64,000 nucleotides of DNA from Bacteroidales bacterium (lineage in GTDB: Bacteria > Bacteroidota > Bacteroidia > Bacteroidales > UBA932), in NCBI GenBank assembly GCA_017437125.1, contig JAFSBV010000019.1:1-64000 (forward strand). Direction: 5' to 3'. The notes beneath the pieces were generated by a model. It did not search any database, was not told where the DNA came from, and saw nothing but the letters and a program-made list of their open reading frames with translations. The position numbers and the translations under genes are program-made. Positions 9,386 through 18,452 of this stretch are shown here, in pieces. Position 1 is the stretch's first letter, and each line of letters starts with the position of its first letter.

Positions 9386-11551
9386 ATGGACCGCTTTGAT
9401 GAACTTTATCCCCGATTTGACGAGAGTGGAAAGAATCTGATCCGCTCTGCATATTACATTGCCAGCGAAGCTCTCAAGGAGCAGAAAAGAAGTAATGGAA
9501 ATCCATTCATCGAGCATCCCGATGCCGTGGCCAGGATCGTATATGACGAGATCGGTCTTTCAGCAGAATGCATTGCCGCCGTATATCTGCATGAGGCGAC
9601 GAGGTTCTTCCCGGAGACCGACATCATGTCTGCGGGATTCGGGAAAGATGTCTATACTATCGTCGATGGTCTGAACAAGATATCGACAATCAAGCCGAAA
9701 GACACCAAGCTGGAGGCTGAAAACTACAAGAAACTCATCGTTTCGTATTCAAAGGACCCTCGCGTGACAGTGCTGAAGATTGCTGACCGACTCGAGGTAA
9801 TGAGGTCGCTCGACATGTTCCCGAAGCTCTCACGCGAGAGAAAGGTCCTTGAGACAATGATGCTGTATATCCCGCTTGCCCATCAGCTCGGTCTCTACAA
9901 CATCAAGAGTGAGATGGAGGACATATATTTCAGGCATGCGGAACCTGAGCAGTACAGGACGATCACAAACAAGCTCAAGAGCACAGAGAGGGACAGGCAG
10001 AAGCTCATGACACAGTTCATCGAGCCTCTCAAGCAGAAGCTTTCCGACGAGGGTATCAGCTACAAACTTAAGGTAAGGACCAAAACTGCCTTGTCCATAT
10101 ACAAGAAGATGCAGAAGCAGAAGGTTCCTTTCGAGGGCGTATTCGATGTCTTCGCCATCAGGTTCATCATCGATTGCGAAGAAGACAGGGCCATCGAACA
10201 TGGACTATGCTGGAAGGTCTTTTCATATGTGACGGAAGAGTATGAATCCGACACCAAGCGTCTCAGAGACTGGATATCCAATCCTAAGCCGAACGGTTAC
10301 GAATCTCTGCACATCACGGTAAAGAACAAGGAAGGCAGTTTCCTTGAAGTCCAGATCAGGACAAAGAGGATGGATGACATGGCCGAAAGCGGACTGGCTT
10401 CACATTGGTCATACAAGGGTATCCGTCATGAGGCGACGCTGGACAAGTGGCTTACCGCTGTAAGGAAAGCCCTTGAAAGTCCTCTTGGTTCCGAGGGTGA
10501 TCCGATGGCATCATACTATGAAGACGAACTTCTGGAATTGCCTAAGAAGGAAGTATTCGTCTTTACACCTTCCGGTGAGCTGCGAAGGCTTCCTGCCGGG
10601 GCTACCGTGCTTGATTTTGCCTTTGACATTCACACGAATCTCGGAGTGAAATGTACCGGTGGCAAGGTCAACGGAAAGGCTGTAAGGATAAATGAAAAGC
10701 TCAAGACCGGAGATGTCGTGGAAATCATGTCCGGAAAGAATCAGAAGCCTTCCCAGGATTGGCTGAACATCGTAGTGAGCAACAAGGCCCGCAACAAGAT
10801 CCGCCAGAAGCTGAGCGAGGCTGAATTCAAGAAGGCTGCTGACGGCAAGGAGCTTCTCGGCAGACGCCTCAAGAACTGGAAGATGGAGATTGATGACGAG
10901 ACTATGGCGGTGATGCTGAAAAAGCTCCCGTACAAGACTCTGAACGCGTTCTATGCGGCCATCGGAGAAGGAGAACTCGATGTTGCCGACATAAAGAACA
11001 TGGTCAATGAAATCAGGAACATCGATAATTCATCATTTTCTGCCGAGCAGGAGAAGAAGACCGGAGCCGGCATAAAGGAGCATAGCGGGAACAGCGACGA
11101 CATTCTGGTCATCGATGCGAAGAATGTCAAAGGCATAGATTACAAGATGGCCAAATGCTGCAATCCTGTATTCGGTGACGATGTATTCGGATTTGTGACA
11201 AGAACCGAAGGCATCAAGATACATCGTATGTCCTGTCCTAACGCAAGCCGTCTGATAGACATGTACCCTTACAGAATACAGAAGGTAAAATGGAGCGACA
11301 ATCCAAGTACTGGCAATTTCCAGACAGGCCTTCGCGTTACTGCCGCTCTGGAGCCATATGTGATCAACGAGATCATGGATATAGTCAATTCGTTCAGGGC
11401 ATCCATAAGGACTTTCAATGTGAGCGAGAACGAAAGGCAGAGTACCTATGAAATCAACATGAAGATCGCCGTACCGAGCAATCTCGAACTGGACAAGGTA
11501 ACGTCTCAGATACGCAACCTGAGGAATGTGATTAAGATTTCGCGAATTTAG
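9386..11551 (+). CDS. RelA/SpoT (p)ppGpp synthetase with degenerate hydrolase motif
   Basis: A 721-residue long RSH protein that makes the stringent-response alarmone from GTP/GDP and ATP. Domains in order: N-terminal HD-like hydrolase (about 20-150), synthetase (about 205-345, with NPKPNGYESLH and EVQIRT), TGS (about 385-445), conserved-cysteine region KCCNP (about 590), and C-terminal ACT (about 645-721). The hydrolase site looks damaged: the usual HDxxEDT is here HEATRFF (69-75), losing the metal-binding Asp and the catalytic ED, while H44 and D134 remain. The synthetase carries RLRD in place of the usual RxKD or ExDD. It is therefore probably synthetase-biased, and a second RSH with hydrolase activity should exist elsewhere. 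The neighbouring pyrophosphatase is a reasonable functional companion. Confidence 0.93.
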   Translation: MDRFDELYPRFDESGKNLIRSAYYIASEALKEQKRSNGNPFIEHPDAVARIVYDEIGLSAECIAAVYLHEATRFFPETDIMSAGFGKDVYTIVDGLNKISTIKPKDTKLEAENYKKLIVSYSKDPRVTVLKIADRLEVMRSLDMFPKLSRERKVLETMMLYIPLAHQLGLYNIKSEMEDIYFRHAEPEQYRTITNKLKSTERDRQKLMTQFIEPLKQKLSDEGISYKLKVRTKTALSIYKKMQKQKVPFEGVFDVFAIRFIIDCEEDRAIEHGLCWKVFSYVTEEYESDTKRLRDWISNPKPNGYESLHITVKNKEGSFLEVQIRTKRMDDMAESGLASHWSYKGIRHEATLDKWLTAVRKALESPLGSEGDPMASYYEDELLELPKKEVFVFTPSGELRRLPAGATVLDFAFDIHTNLGVKCTGGKVNGKAVRINEKLKTGDVVEIMSGKNQKPSQDWLNIVVSNKARNKIRQKLSEAEFKKAADGKELLGRRLKNWKMEIDDETMAVMLKKLPYKTLNAFYAAIGEGELDVADIKNMVNEIRNIDNSSFSAEQEKKTGAGIKEHSGNSDDILVIDAKNVKGIDYKMAKCCNPVFGDDVFGFVTRTEGIKIHRMSCPNASRLIDMYPYRIQKVKWSDNPSTGNFQTGLRVTAALEPYVINEIMDIVNSFRASIRTFNVSENERQSTYEINMKIAVPSNLELDKVTSQIRNLRNVIKISRI

Positions 11552-11553
11552 GA

Positions 11554-12057
11554 ATGACAGATATGATGGAAATCAATATTGAAGAAAGAGTTGAGAAAGC
11601 AAGAAGGCTGTTCAAGGAAGGAGGTTACAACTGCTGCCAGGCTGTCGTACTTGCATATAATGATGTTTTCGGAATAGATGATGTGACGGCTGCCTCGCTG
11701 TCCTCTGGATTCGGAGGTGGCATGGGACGTATGCGTGAGGTCTGCGGAAGCGTCAGCGGAATGGTCATGCTGGCAGGAATGATGGCACCAGCTGCTGATC
11801 CGTCAGTCAAGGTCGAGAGAACCAGGAATTATGCTCTTGTGCAGGAAATGGCAGGAAAATTCCGTTCCCTCAATGGTTCGATCGTATGCAGGGAACTGCT
11901 CGGTCTCGTACCTATGGGCAGCGGTACCCGGACACAGAATGAATCTCCTGAACCCTCGGACAGAACCGCTGAATATTATAAAAAGCGTCCTTGTGAAGAA
12001 CTTGTGGGCATTTCGGCAAGAATAGTAGGAGAAAAAATTGCAGAAATGAACAAATAG
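11554..12057 (+). CDS. C_GCAxxG_C_C family protein
   Basis: A 167-residue cytoplasmic protein. It shows the signature of the C_GCAxxG_C_C family: NCCQAVV (C27, C28), the glycine-rich FGGGMGRM, EVCG (C64), C112 in VCRELLG, and a last Cys in RPCEELV. The spaced cysteines suggest redox or metal binding, but no function is established for the family. It starts 2 bases after the RelA/SpoT stop, so it is almost certainly co-translated. An in-frame ATG at 11566 is an alternative start. Confidence 0.85.
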   Translation: MTDMMEINIEERVEKARRLFKEGGYNCCQAVVLAYNDVFGIDDVTAASLSSGFGGGMGRMREVCGSVSGMVMLAGMMAPAADPSVKVERTRNYALVQEMAGKFRSLNGSIVCRELLGLVPMGSGTRTQNESPEPSDRTAEYYKKRPCEELVGISARIVGEKIAEMNK

Positions 12058-12070
12058 CGAAAAAACTTTG

Positions 12071-12078
12071 TAAATTTG
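12071..12078 (+). promoter_or_regulatory. -7 promoter element for pyrophosphatase
   Basis: TAAATTTG matches TAnnTTTG, 19 bases before the start codon in the short gap after the C_GCAxxG_C_C gene. It suggests that ppa has its own promoter in addition to read-through. Confidence 0.5.
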
Positions 12079-12097
12079 TACGATTAAAACTATTCAG

Positions 12098-12724
12098 ATG
12101 GATTATAAGAACGCACATAAAGCTCATCCTTGGCATGGAATCAGCCTTGGTAAGAGCGTGCCCGAAGAAGTAAGGGCCTTTATTGAAATCGTGCCGACTG
12201 ACACAGTAAAATACGAAGTGGACAAGGAGTCAGGATATCTGTCACTTGACCGTCCTCAGAAATTCTCCAACATAGTTCCTTCGCTTTATGGCTTCCTTCC
12301 AAGAACATATTGCGGTCCCAAGATGGCTGAACTTACAAACAAGGCTCTCGTACGCCTGGATGTAGAAGGTGACGGTGACCCTCTTGATATTTGTATCCTT
12401 ACCGAGAAGGATGTGACCCACGGTGACATTATCGTGAATGCCCGCCCGATCGGAGGACTCCGCCTACTCGACCATAATCAGGCAGACGACAAGATCATCG
12501 CTGTCCTCAAGAGCGACGCCGTTTATGGAATGATGACAGACATCGATCAGGTTCCTGTTGACATCATCCGCCGTCTGATCCACTATTTCAGCACATATAA
12601 GGACATCCCGGGAGAGCACACCAGCCGAATGCAGTTCATAAGCATATATGGTCCGGAAGTGGCAAAAGATGTGATTGTCCGCGCAATGGAAGATTACGAC
12701 GACTATATCGCAAGCAAAGAATAA
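12098..12724 (+). CDS. ppa: Inorganic pyrophosphatase, family I
   Basis: This soluble enzyme splits pyrophosphate to phosphate and pulls biosynthetic reactions forward. It has 208 residues, the usual size of the Bacteroidota form. The metal-binding acidic motif GDGDPLDI and the active-site tract around YGFLPRTY are visible. A TAAATTTG promoter element lies 19 bases upstream and a strong terminator directly follows, so it can be a single-gene unit. Confidence 0.95.
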   Translation: MDYKNAHKAHPWHGISLGKSVPEEVRAFIEIVPTDTVKYEVDKESGYLSLDRPQKFSNIVPSLYGFLPRTYCGPKMAELTNKALVRLDVEGDGDPLDICILTEKDVTHGDIIVNARPIGGLRLLDHNQADDKIIAVLKSDAVYGMMTDIDQVPVDIIRRLIHYFSTYKDIPGEHTSRMQFISIYGPEVAKDVIVRAMEDYDDYIASKE

Positions 12725-12730
12725 GGCAAA

Positions 12731-12762
12731 AGGTTCTGAATTCTGTTCAGGACCTTTTTTTT
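12731..12762 (+). terminator. Intrinsic terminator after ppa
   Basis: Stem AGGTTCTGAA (12731-12740) pairs with TTCAGGACCT (12746-12755) with one G-U pair and a 5-base loop, followed by a run of seven T. It closes the plus-strand run that begins at uvrB. Confidence 0.85.
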
Positions 12763-12796
12763 CTGCCATCTGCCCCATGTATTTGTTAAGAATATG

Positions 12797-12804
12797 TATA
12801 TTTG
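12797..12804 (+). promoter_or_regulatory. -7 promoter element for the small gene at 12831
   Basis: TATATTTG, an exact TAnnTTTG match, 26 bases before the ATG at 12831 and downstream of the ppa terminator. The small gene thus appears to be an independent transcription unit. Confidence 0.55.
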
Positions 12805-12830
12805 GCGACACATCCGATAACTCTGAACAC

Positions 12831-13175
12831 ATGGAAGACTACATATTGAAGGAAATACGAAAAATCACAATGCTTCTGGAGGCCCTGATGAAAAAGACTG
12901 CCGGAGCAAAGGACAACGGGTACGATATCATCAGGCAGGAAATTGCAAAAGAACTGGCTCTGGATATTGACGAGGTGATTATCAGCGATGATCCGGTCAA
13001 CATGCTTTCTGAAAAAGGGTTCTCGAATGAGGAAATGGATGCTCTGGCATCTCTGCTCCTGTCAGTCAGAGGGTCATTGTCAGCATACCGCCAGGGACAG
13101 ATAGAGATACTGAACGATCATATCAGAAAGCACTTTCAGTCAGCAGGTTATCTGTCTATGGCATTATGGGAATAA
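12831..13175 (+). CDS. Small protein of unknown function
   Basis: A 114-residue protein that I do not recognise. It starts with an amphipathic helix (MEDYILKEIRKI), continues with a stretch containing acidic DIDEVIISDD, and ends in two more helices. There are no cysteines, signal peptide or membrane segment. The open frame extends upstream to 12675, but the ATG at 12831 is preferred: it follows a TATATTTG element, and the longer version would run back through the ppa terminator and coding sequence. It stands alone between two terminators. Confidence 0.7.
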   Translation: MEDYILKEIRKITMLLEALMKKTAGAKDNGYDIIRQEIAKELALDIDEVIISDDPVNMLSEKGFSNEEMDALASLLLSVRGSLSAYRQGQIEILNDHIRKHFQSAGYLSMALWE

Positions 13176-13210
13176 ATCCTCATAGAAGTATCATTCATAC
13201 ACCTCTATGA

Positions 13211-13248
13211 TATAAAAAAGGGTCCTGACCGATTGATCAGGACCCTTT
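13211..13248 (-). terminator. Intrinsic terminator of fructose-bisphosphate aldolase
   Basis: A perfect 12-bp stem, AAAGGGTCCTGA (13217-13228) with TCAGGACCCTTT (13237-13248), has an 8-base loop. On the minus strand it is followed by TTTTTTATA, so it mainly terminates the aldolase gene; it may also stop the convergent small gene. Confidence 0.85.
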
Positions 13249-13268
13249 AAGATTACTCCGGACAGGAA

Positions 13269-14270
13269 TTACTCTGCCTTACCGTTTGAACCAAGAACGT
13301 TAACGATCTTGTGAGTGTAAAGCTTCTTCATGTTCTCACGAGCTGGACCGAGGTACTTGCGTGGGTCGAACTCAGCTGGATTCTCAGCGAGAACCTTGCG
13401 TACTGCTGCTGTCATAGCGAGACGTGAGTCAGAGTCGATGTTGATCTTGCAAACTGCAGACTCAGCAGCCTTGCGGAGCCATGGCTCAGGAATACCGATA
13501 GCAGCCTTGAGAGCACCGCCATACTGGTTGATTGTAGCGACCTCATCCTGTGGAACTGAAGATGAACCGTGGAGAACGATTGGGAATCCAGGAAGCTCCT
13601 TCTCAACACCCTCGAGAACGTCGAAAGCAAGCATAGGAGGTACGAGGAGACCTGTCTCTGGATCAACTGTGCACTGCTCTGGAGTGAACTTGTAAGCACC
13701 GTGTGATGTTCCGATTGAGATAGCGAGTGAGTCGCAACCAGTCTTTGTAACGAAGTCAACAACTTCCTCAGGCTTAGTGTAAGTGTGGTGGTCTGAGCTT
13801 ACCTCATCCTCAACACCTGCGAGTACTCCGAGTTCACCCTCTACAGTAACATCGTACTGGTGTGCATACTCCACAACCTTCTTTGTAAGAGCTACGTTTT
13901 CATCATAGTCGAGGTGTGAACCGTCGATCATAACTGATGAGAAACCAGAGTCGATGCAGCTCTTGCAAGTCTCGAATGAATCACCGTGGTCGAGGTGGAG
14001 AACGATCTCAGGCTTCTCCCAACCAAGCTCCTTAGCGTATGCTACAGCACCCTCTGCCATGTAACGGAGGAGTGTACCGTTAGCGTAGTTACGTGCGCCC
14101 TTAGAAACCTGAAGGATAACTGGAGACTTAGTCTCAGCAGCAGCTGCGATGATAGCCTGAAGCTGCTCCATGTTGTTGAAGTTGAATGCTGGGATGGCAT
14201 AGCCACCGTCGATAGCCTTAGCGAACATTTCCTTAGTGTTCACAAGACCGAGTTCCTTGTAAGATACCAT
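13269..14270 (-). CDS. fba: Class II fructose-1,6-bisphosphate aldolase
   Basis: This glycolytic and gluconeogenic enzyme splits fructose-1,6-bisphosphate into dihydroxyacetone phosphate and glyceraldehyde-3-phosphate using zinc. The 333-residue length is normal for the Bacteroidota form. The zinc ligands are visible in HLDHGD, with further active-site tracts GELGVLAG, SIGTSHGAYKF and VLHGSSSV. Codon use is very restricted, as expected for a highly expressed gene. It is monocistronic: a -7 element on the minus strand at 14317-14324 precedes it and a strong terminator follows. Confidence 0.96.
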   Translation of the reverse strand: MVSYKELGLVNTKEMFAKAIDGGYAIPAFNFNNMEQLQAIIAAAAETKSPVILQVSKGARNYANGTLLRYMAEGAVAYAKELGWEKPEIVLHLDHGDSFETCKSCIDSGFSSVMIDGSHLDYDENVALTKKVVEYAHQYDVTVEGELGVLAGVEDEVSSDHHTYTKPEEVVDFVTKTGCDSLAISIGTSHGAYKFTPEQCTVDPETGLLVPPMLAFDVLEGVEKELPGFPIVLHGSSSVPQDEVATINQYGGALKAAIGIPEPWLRKAAESAVCKINIDSDSRLAMTAAVRKVLAENPAEFDPRKYLGPARENMKKLYTHKIVNVLGSNGKAE

Positions 14271-14315
14271 AATCTATAAATTGTTTAAAAATCGTTTCGT
14301 TAACACAATATCTCT

Positions 14316-14335
14316 GCAAAAATAGTTATTTTTGC
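14316..14335. promoter_or_regulatory. Back-to-back divergent -7 elements in a perfect palindrome (fba / gmk)
   Basis: The 20 bases form GCAAAAATA-GT-TATTTTTGC, a perfect inverted repeat. The minus-strand half gives TATTTTTG (14317-14324) facing fba and the plus-strand half gives TATTTTTG (14327-14334) facing gmk. Both match TAnnTTTG. The two -7 elements are only 2 bases apart, so polymerase is unlikely to occupy both at once. Confidence 0.6.
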
Positions 14336-14381
14336 CGAATATTAAAAGAAACTGGAAATCAATTGCAAGGAAAAGAATACT

Positions 14382-14951
14382 ATGAGCAATAAAGTCATAA
14401 TATTTTCAGCGCCTTCAGGAGCGGGCAAGAGCACTATCGTGAACCATCTTCTCAAAAAGTATCCGGAACTGGAGTTCTCGATATCTGCAACATCAAGAGC
14501 TCCGAGAGGACAGGAGAAGCATGGAGTGGAGTATTATTTCTTCACTGCGGACGAATTCCGCAGTATGATCGCCGAAGACAAGTTCGTCGAGCACGAGGAA
14601 GTATATGCCGGATCATATTACGGTACTCTGAAATCCGAGGTTGACCGCATCTGGGCGAAGGGCAACACCATCATATTCGACATCGATGTTCAGGGTGGAG
14701 TGAACCTCAAGAGGATTTTCGGTGAACAGGCCTTCTCCATATTCATCCAGGCTCCATCAGTCGAAGTTCTCCGTGAAAGGCTTATAGGACGTGGCACAGA
14801 CACACCTGAAGCCATTGAGAAAAGAGTTGCCAAGGCAGCATCAGAGATGGAATTCGCTGACGGGAAATTCGATTACAAGCTTATCAACGACGACCTTGAA
14901 ACCGCCTTTGCAGAAGCGGAAAGTGTCGTGGGATCATTCCTGAAAAGATAA
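14382..14951 (+). CDS. gmk: Guanylate kinase
   Basis: Phosphorylates GMP to GDP with ATP, feeding GTP and (p)ppGpp pools. The 189-residue length is typical. Visible features are the P-loop SAPSGAGKST near the N-terminus, the GMP-binding region SATSRAPRGQE and HGVEYYF, and IDVQGG. An AAGGA ribosome binding site lies 10 bases before the ATG. Its stop codon overlaps the nadD start by one base (TAATG), which implies translational coupling. Confidence 0.96.
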   Translation: MSNKVIIFSAPSGAGKSTIVNHLLKKYPELEFSISATSRAPRGQEKHGVEYYFFTADEFRSMIAEDKFVEHEEVYAGSYYGTLKSEVDRIWAKGNTIIFDIDVQGGVNLKRIFGEQAFSIFIQAPSVEVLRERLIGRGTDTPEAIEKRVAKAASEMEFADGKFDYKLINDDLETAFAEAESVVGSFLKR

Positions 14952-15508
14952 TGGACATAGCTGTTTACAGCGGGTCATTCAACCCGTTACACATAGGCCA
15001 CCTCGCAATCATGAGACACATGACCGAGGTGGCCGGATTCGATTGTGTATATCTTGTCGTTTCTCCCAAGAATCCATTGAAGGACGGAATAAGCAGTTCG
15101 ACCGGAAGAGAAAGGTATGAGGCTGCTGCTGAAGCTGTCAGGAGACATGACGGGCTCAAGGTAATAGTCGATGACATAGAGCTCAACATGCCGGAGCCGC
15201 ATTATACGATCAGGACTTTGGACGCACTCAGGGAGAGAGAAAGCGGAAACAGATTCACACTCATCATGGGCGCAGACAATCTTGCCGACATCAGAAGATG
15301 GAAGGACTACAGACGTATCCTTAAAGAATATGGAGTCGCTGTATTTCCGCGTCGTGGCCATGACCTTAATGAAATCAGGAACGATCTCCATAATGAAGAT
15401 CCGGAGTACAGGATTACGATTCTTGATGCAGAAATGATTGACATATCGTCAACGCTGATCAGAGAATCGATATCTGCAGGAAAGGATGTCAGCGGATGGC
15501 TGATGTAG
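14951..15508 (+). CDS. nadD: Nicotinate-nucleotide adenylyltransferase
   Basis: Joins ATP and nicotinate mononucleotide to form deamido-NAD in NAD synthesis. The 185 residues show the nucleotidyltransferase motif GSFNPLHIGHL at the N-terminus and the second motif ISSTLIRE near the C-terminus. The start overlaps the gmk stop by one base. A gmk-nadD pair is common in Bacteroidota. Confidence 0.95.
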   Translation: MDIAVYSGSFNPLHIGHLAIMRHMTEVAGFDCVYLVVSPKNPLKDGISSSTGRERYEAAAEAVRRHDGLKVIVDDIELNMPEPHYTIRTLDALRERESGNRFTLIMGADNLADIRRWKDYRRILKEYGVAVFPRRGHDLNEIRNDLHNEDPEYRITILDAEMIDISSTLIRESISAGKDVSGWLM

Positions 15509-15520
15509 CATTTACAAGAC

Positions 15521-16864
15521 ATGGACAGAATCAAGGCGGCACTTGAGAGGGCAAGAGATACCAAGGCACTCATTTCCGATGAGAATGCATCATTCAGGGC
15601 AGGTGAAATGTTCAGGGAACTGTTTCCTGACATGAAAGCCGTAATCGTGGCAGATTCCACAACCTGGGAAAAGGCAGGACGTACAGTACAGAAATCGCTT
15701 GATGAAGCAGGAATCCGTTCGGAAGCCCCTTTCATATTCCGGAGCAGTGATCTTTATGCCGAATGGGAACATGTGGAAACGCTGAGGCATTATCTTCAGC
15801 AGCATGAATGCATAGCTGTTGCCGTCGGTTCAGGAGTGATAAACGATCTTACGAAATATGTATCGCATATATCGGGCAGGAAGTACATGTGCGTGGGAAC
15901 TGCGGCCTCAATGGACGGGTTCACCGCATATGGTTCATCAATAAGCAAAGACGGCAACAAGCAGACTTTCGATTGTCCGGGTCCTTACGGATTCATAATG
16001 GATACATCCGTTGCAGCCCAGGCTCCCAAAGAGCTGGCAGCCTCCGGCTATGCTGATCTGATAGCCAAGATCCCTGCCGGAGCAGACTGGATGCTTGCAG
16101 ATGCCGCAGGAATAGAAAAGATAGAAGGATTCGCATGGGATATTGTTCAAGGCAGCCTGCATAAGGCCATTGACAGTCCGGAGGCGATATATTCCGGAGA
16201 TATTGAAACCACCAAGGCCCTGGCTGACGGACTTCTCTTGAGCGGATTCGCGATGCAGGCGATACAGTCGAGCAGACCGGCATCAGGTACGGAACACCAG
16301 TATTCACATTGCTGGGATATGGAAGATCTCTGTCTTGACGGAAAGCATGTCTCTCATGGATTCAAGGTCGGAATAGGCACTCTCGCGTCAACTGCAGGGA
16401 TTGAATTCATAATGCGCAAAGGCCTTGAGAATATCGACATTGACAGGCATGTAAATGACTGGAAAAGCTGGGAAACCATTGAGACTGAGATATACGAACT
16501 TTTCCATGACAAGCCGGCCCATCTGAACAGATGCCTGACCGAAAGCAGGAACAAATATGTCGGAAAGGAAGAGTTGCGCGAACAGCTGGCCAGGCTCAGT
16601 AAGGCCTGGCCTGAACTTAAGCCTCAGATACAGAAACAGATGATCCCATTCAGGCAGATAAGGGAGAATCTGAAAAAGGTAGGAGCCCCTTATGAACCTG
16701 AAATGATAGGCATAAGCAGGGAAAGGCTTCGTCAGACTGTAAGGTATATTCCTTATATGAGAAGTCGTTTTACAAACATCGATGTGATTTACAGGCTGGG
16801 ATGGATGGAAGAATTCATCGAAAGCCTTTTCGGGAAAGGAGGAATCTGGGAAATCTCTATTTGA
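15521..16864 (+). CDS. Glycerol-1-phosphate dehydrogenase homologue (AraM/EgsA type)
   Basis: A 447-residue member of the iron-containing-alcohol-dehydrogenase/dehydroquinate-synthase fold. Visible motifs are the nucleotide-binding [12 protein letters not shown] (about 107-118) and TAASMDGF, and metal-ligand candidates in SGTEHQYSH and [10 protein letters not shown]. Characterised members reduce dihydroxyacetone phosphate to sn-glycerol-1-phosphate, the backbone of archaeal lipids; the Bacillus AraM protein makes the same product. Its use in Bacteroidales is unclear. It starts 12 bases after nadD and so shares that operon. Its last 8 bases overlap the end of the convergent HerA-like gene. It is about 50 residues longer than Bacillus AraM. 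Confidence 0.85.
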   Translation: MDRIKAALERARDTKALISDENASFRAGEMFRELFPDMKAVIVADSTTWEKAGRTVQKSLDEAGIRSEAPFIFRSSDLYAEWEHVETLRHYLQQHECIAVAVGSGVINDLTKYVSHISGRKYMCVGTAASMDGFTAYGSSISKDGNKQTFDCPGPYGFIMDTSVAAQAPKELAASGYADLIAKIPAGADWMLADAAGIEKIEGFAWDIVQGSLHKAIDSPEAIYSGDIETTKALADGLLLSGFAMQAIQSSRPASGTEHQYSHCWDMEDLCLDGKHVSHGFKVGIGTLASTAGIEFIMRKGLENIDIDRHVNDWKSWETIETEIYELFHDKPAHLNRCLTESRNKYVGKEELREQLARLSKAWPELKPQIQKQMIPFRQIRENLKKVGAPYEPEMIGISRERLRQTVRYIPYMRSRFTNIDVIYRLGWMEEFIESLFGKGGIWEISI

Positions 16865-18437
16865 GAAGATTTCCCAGAATGCTTCTTGTAAGCTGACGTG
16901 TAGCAGCTCCTACAGCCTTTCCGGCTATATCCTTGGTAGTTGTCTTGGATTTCTTTCCAGTCACCTTCTTGGAAACTTCTGTTCCGATAGAGCTTGTGAC
17001 ACTGGTTACAGCAGCACCTACAACAGCACCGAATATGCCGCCGAGAATACTCTTGCCTGCTTTCTTGGACTTGGCCTGTTCCTTTGCCGCCTTTTCTTCG
17101 GCTTCAGCCGCCGCAGCAGCTTCCGCAGCTTCCTGCTCCGCCTTCAATGCTGCCTCAGCCTCTTCCATAAGAACTTCGAAGGCACTTTCCCTGTCGATTA
17201 TCTTGTCATATTTTCCATACAGACGTGACTGGTTCATGATCTGTCCTCTCTGACCCTCTGTAACAGCACCTATCTGACTGAGAGGGAAAAGGATCTTTGC
17301 ACGCTCAACCATTGAAGGAGCACCCTTTTCATCAAGGAAGGAAACAAGAGCCTCACCGGTTCCGAGCTCCATTATGGCATCTGCAGTCTTGAATGATGGA
17401 TTCTCACGGAAAGTCTCGGCAGCTGTCTTGACAGCCTTCTGATCCTTTGGAGTGAATGCTCTCAACGCGTGCTGGACACGGTTTCCGAGCTGTCCAAGGA
17501 TCTCTTCTGGTATGTCCGTAGGGCTCTGGGTCACGAAATAAACTCCGACTCCCTTGCTTCGGATGAGACGTACGACCTGCTCGATCTTGTCAACGAGAGC
17601 CTTTGATGTCTCATCAAAAAGCATATGGGCTTCATCAAAGAAGAAGACAAGCTTAGGAAGTTCCATATCTCCGACCTCGGGAAGCTGAGAATACAGCTCG
17701 GACAATAGCCAGAGCAGGAAAGTCGAATAGAGCTTCGGATTAAGCATGAGCTTGTCAGCCGCGAGAACATTCATCACACCCTTGCCCTGCTCGCACTGGA
17801 GAAGGTCATAGATATCGAATGACGGCTCGGCAAAGAACTTGTCAGCTCCCTGATTCTCCAAGGTAAGGAGAGCTCTCTGAATGGCTCCTACGCTCTGAGC
17901 GGTAATGTTTCCGTAGGATGCGGTATATTGCTTCGCGTTCTCTGCCACATAGTTGAGCATTGAACGGAGATCCTTCATATCGATCAGAAGAAGCCCACGG
18001 TCATCTGCTATCCTGAACACGATATTCAGGATTCCTTCCTGTGTCTCATTGAGCTGAAGAAGTCGCGAGAGAAGCTGCGGTCCCATATTTGAGACCGTAG
18101 TCATCATCGGATGGCCCTGCTCGCCATATACATCGAAGAACCTGACCGGACAAGGAGCGAATTCCGGATTCTCAATACCGAATTCTGCACACCTCTTTTC
18201 TATGAACCCGCTCATGGCTCCCGTCTGGCTTATTCCAGACAGGTCACCTTTCATATCTGCCATGAAACATGGTACACCAGCCTGACAGAATGTTTCTGCC
18301 AGAACCTGAAGTGTCACTGTCTTACCTGTTCCTGTTGCACCTGCAATGAGACCGTGGCGGTTCGCCATTTTTCCGCATATGCTGATAGGTCCTGACGGCC
18401 CATGAGCGACATAAAGTCCGTGTTCTTTTGAATACAT
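16857..18437 (-). CDS. HerA-like / DUF853 family P-loop ATPase
   Basis: A 526-residue ATPase of the HerA-FtsK superfamily. Walker A GATGTGKT is at 33-40, a Walker B tract [12 protein letters not shown] near 262, and [10 protein letters not shown] follows as a sensor-like motif. The C-terminal 130 residues are Ala/Glu/Lys-rich, probably a coiled coil, then a Gly/Ala segment that may touch a membrane. The family is widespread and often called an ATPase, but its cellular role is not settled; DNA translocation is possible by kinship with HerA. It is the last gene of the minus-strand run starting near 23004, 15 bases after sulP. No NurA nuclease is adjacent. Confidence 0.82.
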   Translation of the reverse strand: MYSKEHGLYVAHGPSGPISICGKMANRHGLIAGATGTGKTVTLQVLAETFCQAGVPCFMADMKGDLSGISQTGAMSGFIEKRCAEFGIENPEFAPCPVRFFDVYGEQGHPMMTTVSNMGPQLLSRLLQLNETQEGILNIVFRIADDRGLLLIDMKDLRSMLNYVAENAKQYTASYGNITAQSVGAIQRALLTLENQGADKFFAEPSFDIYDLLQCEQGKGVMNVLAADKLMLNPKLYSTFLLWLLSELYSQLPEVGDMELPKLVFFFDEAHMLFDETSKALVDKIEQVVRLIRSKGVGVYFVTQSPTDIPEEILGQLGNRVQHALRAFTPKDQKAVKTAAETFRENPSFKTADAIMELGTGEALVSFLDEKGAPSMVERAKILFPLSQIGAVTEGQRGQIMNQSRLYGKYDKIIDRESAFEVLMEEAEAALKAEQEAAEAAAAAEAEEKAAKEQAKSKKAGKSILGGIFGAVVGAAVTSVTSSIGTEVSKKVTGKKSKTTTKDIAGKAVGAATRQLTRSILGNLLK

Positions 18438-18452
18438 ATTATAATTGATTGA

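Noticed and set aside
16857-16864. Eight-base overlap of convergent genes (glycerol-1-phosphate dehydrogenase homologue and HerA-like ATPase)
   Set aside because: Short tail-to-tail overlaps are common in compact genomes, and no regulatory signal is visible there.
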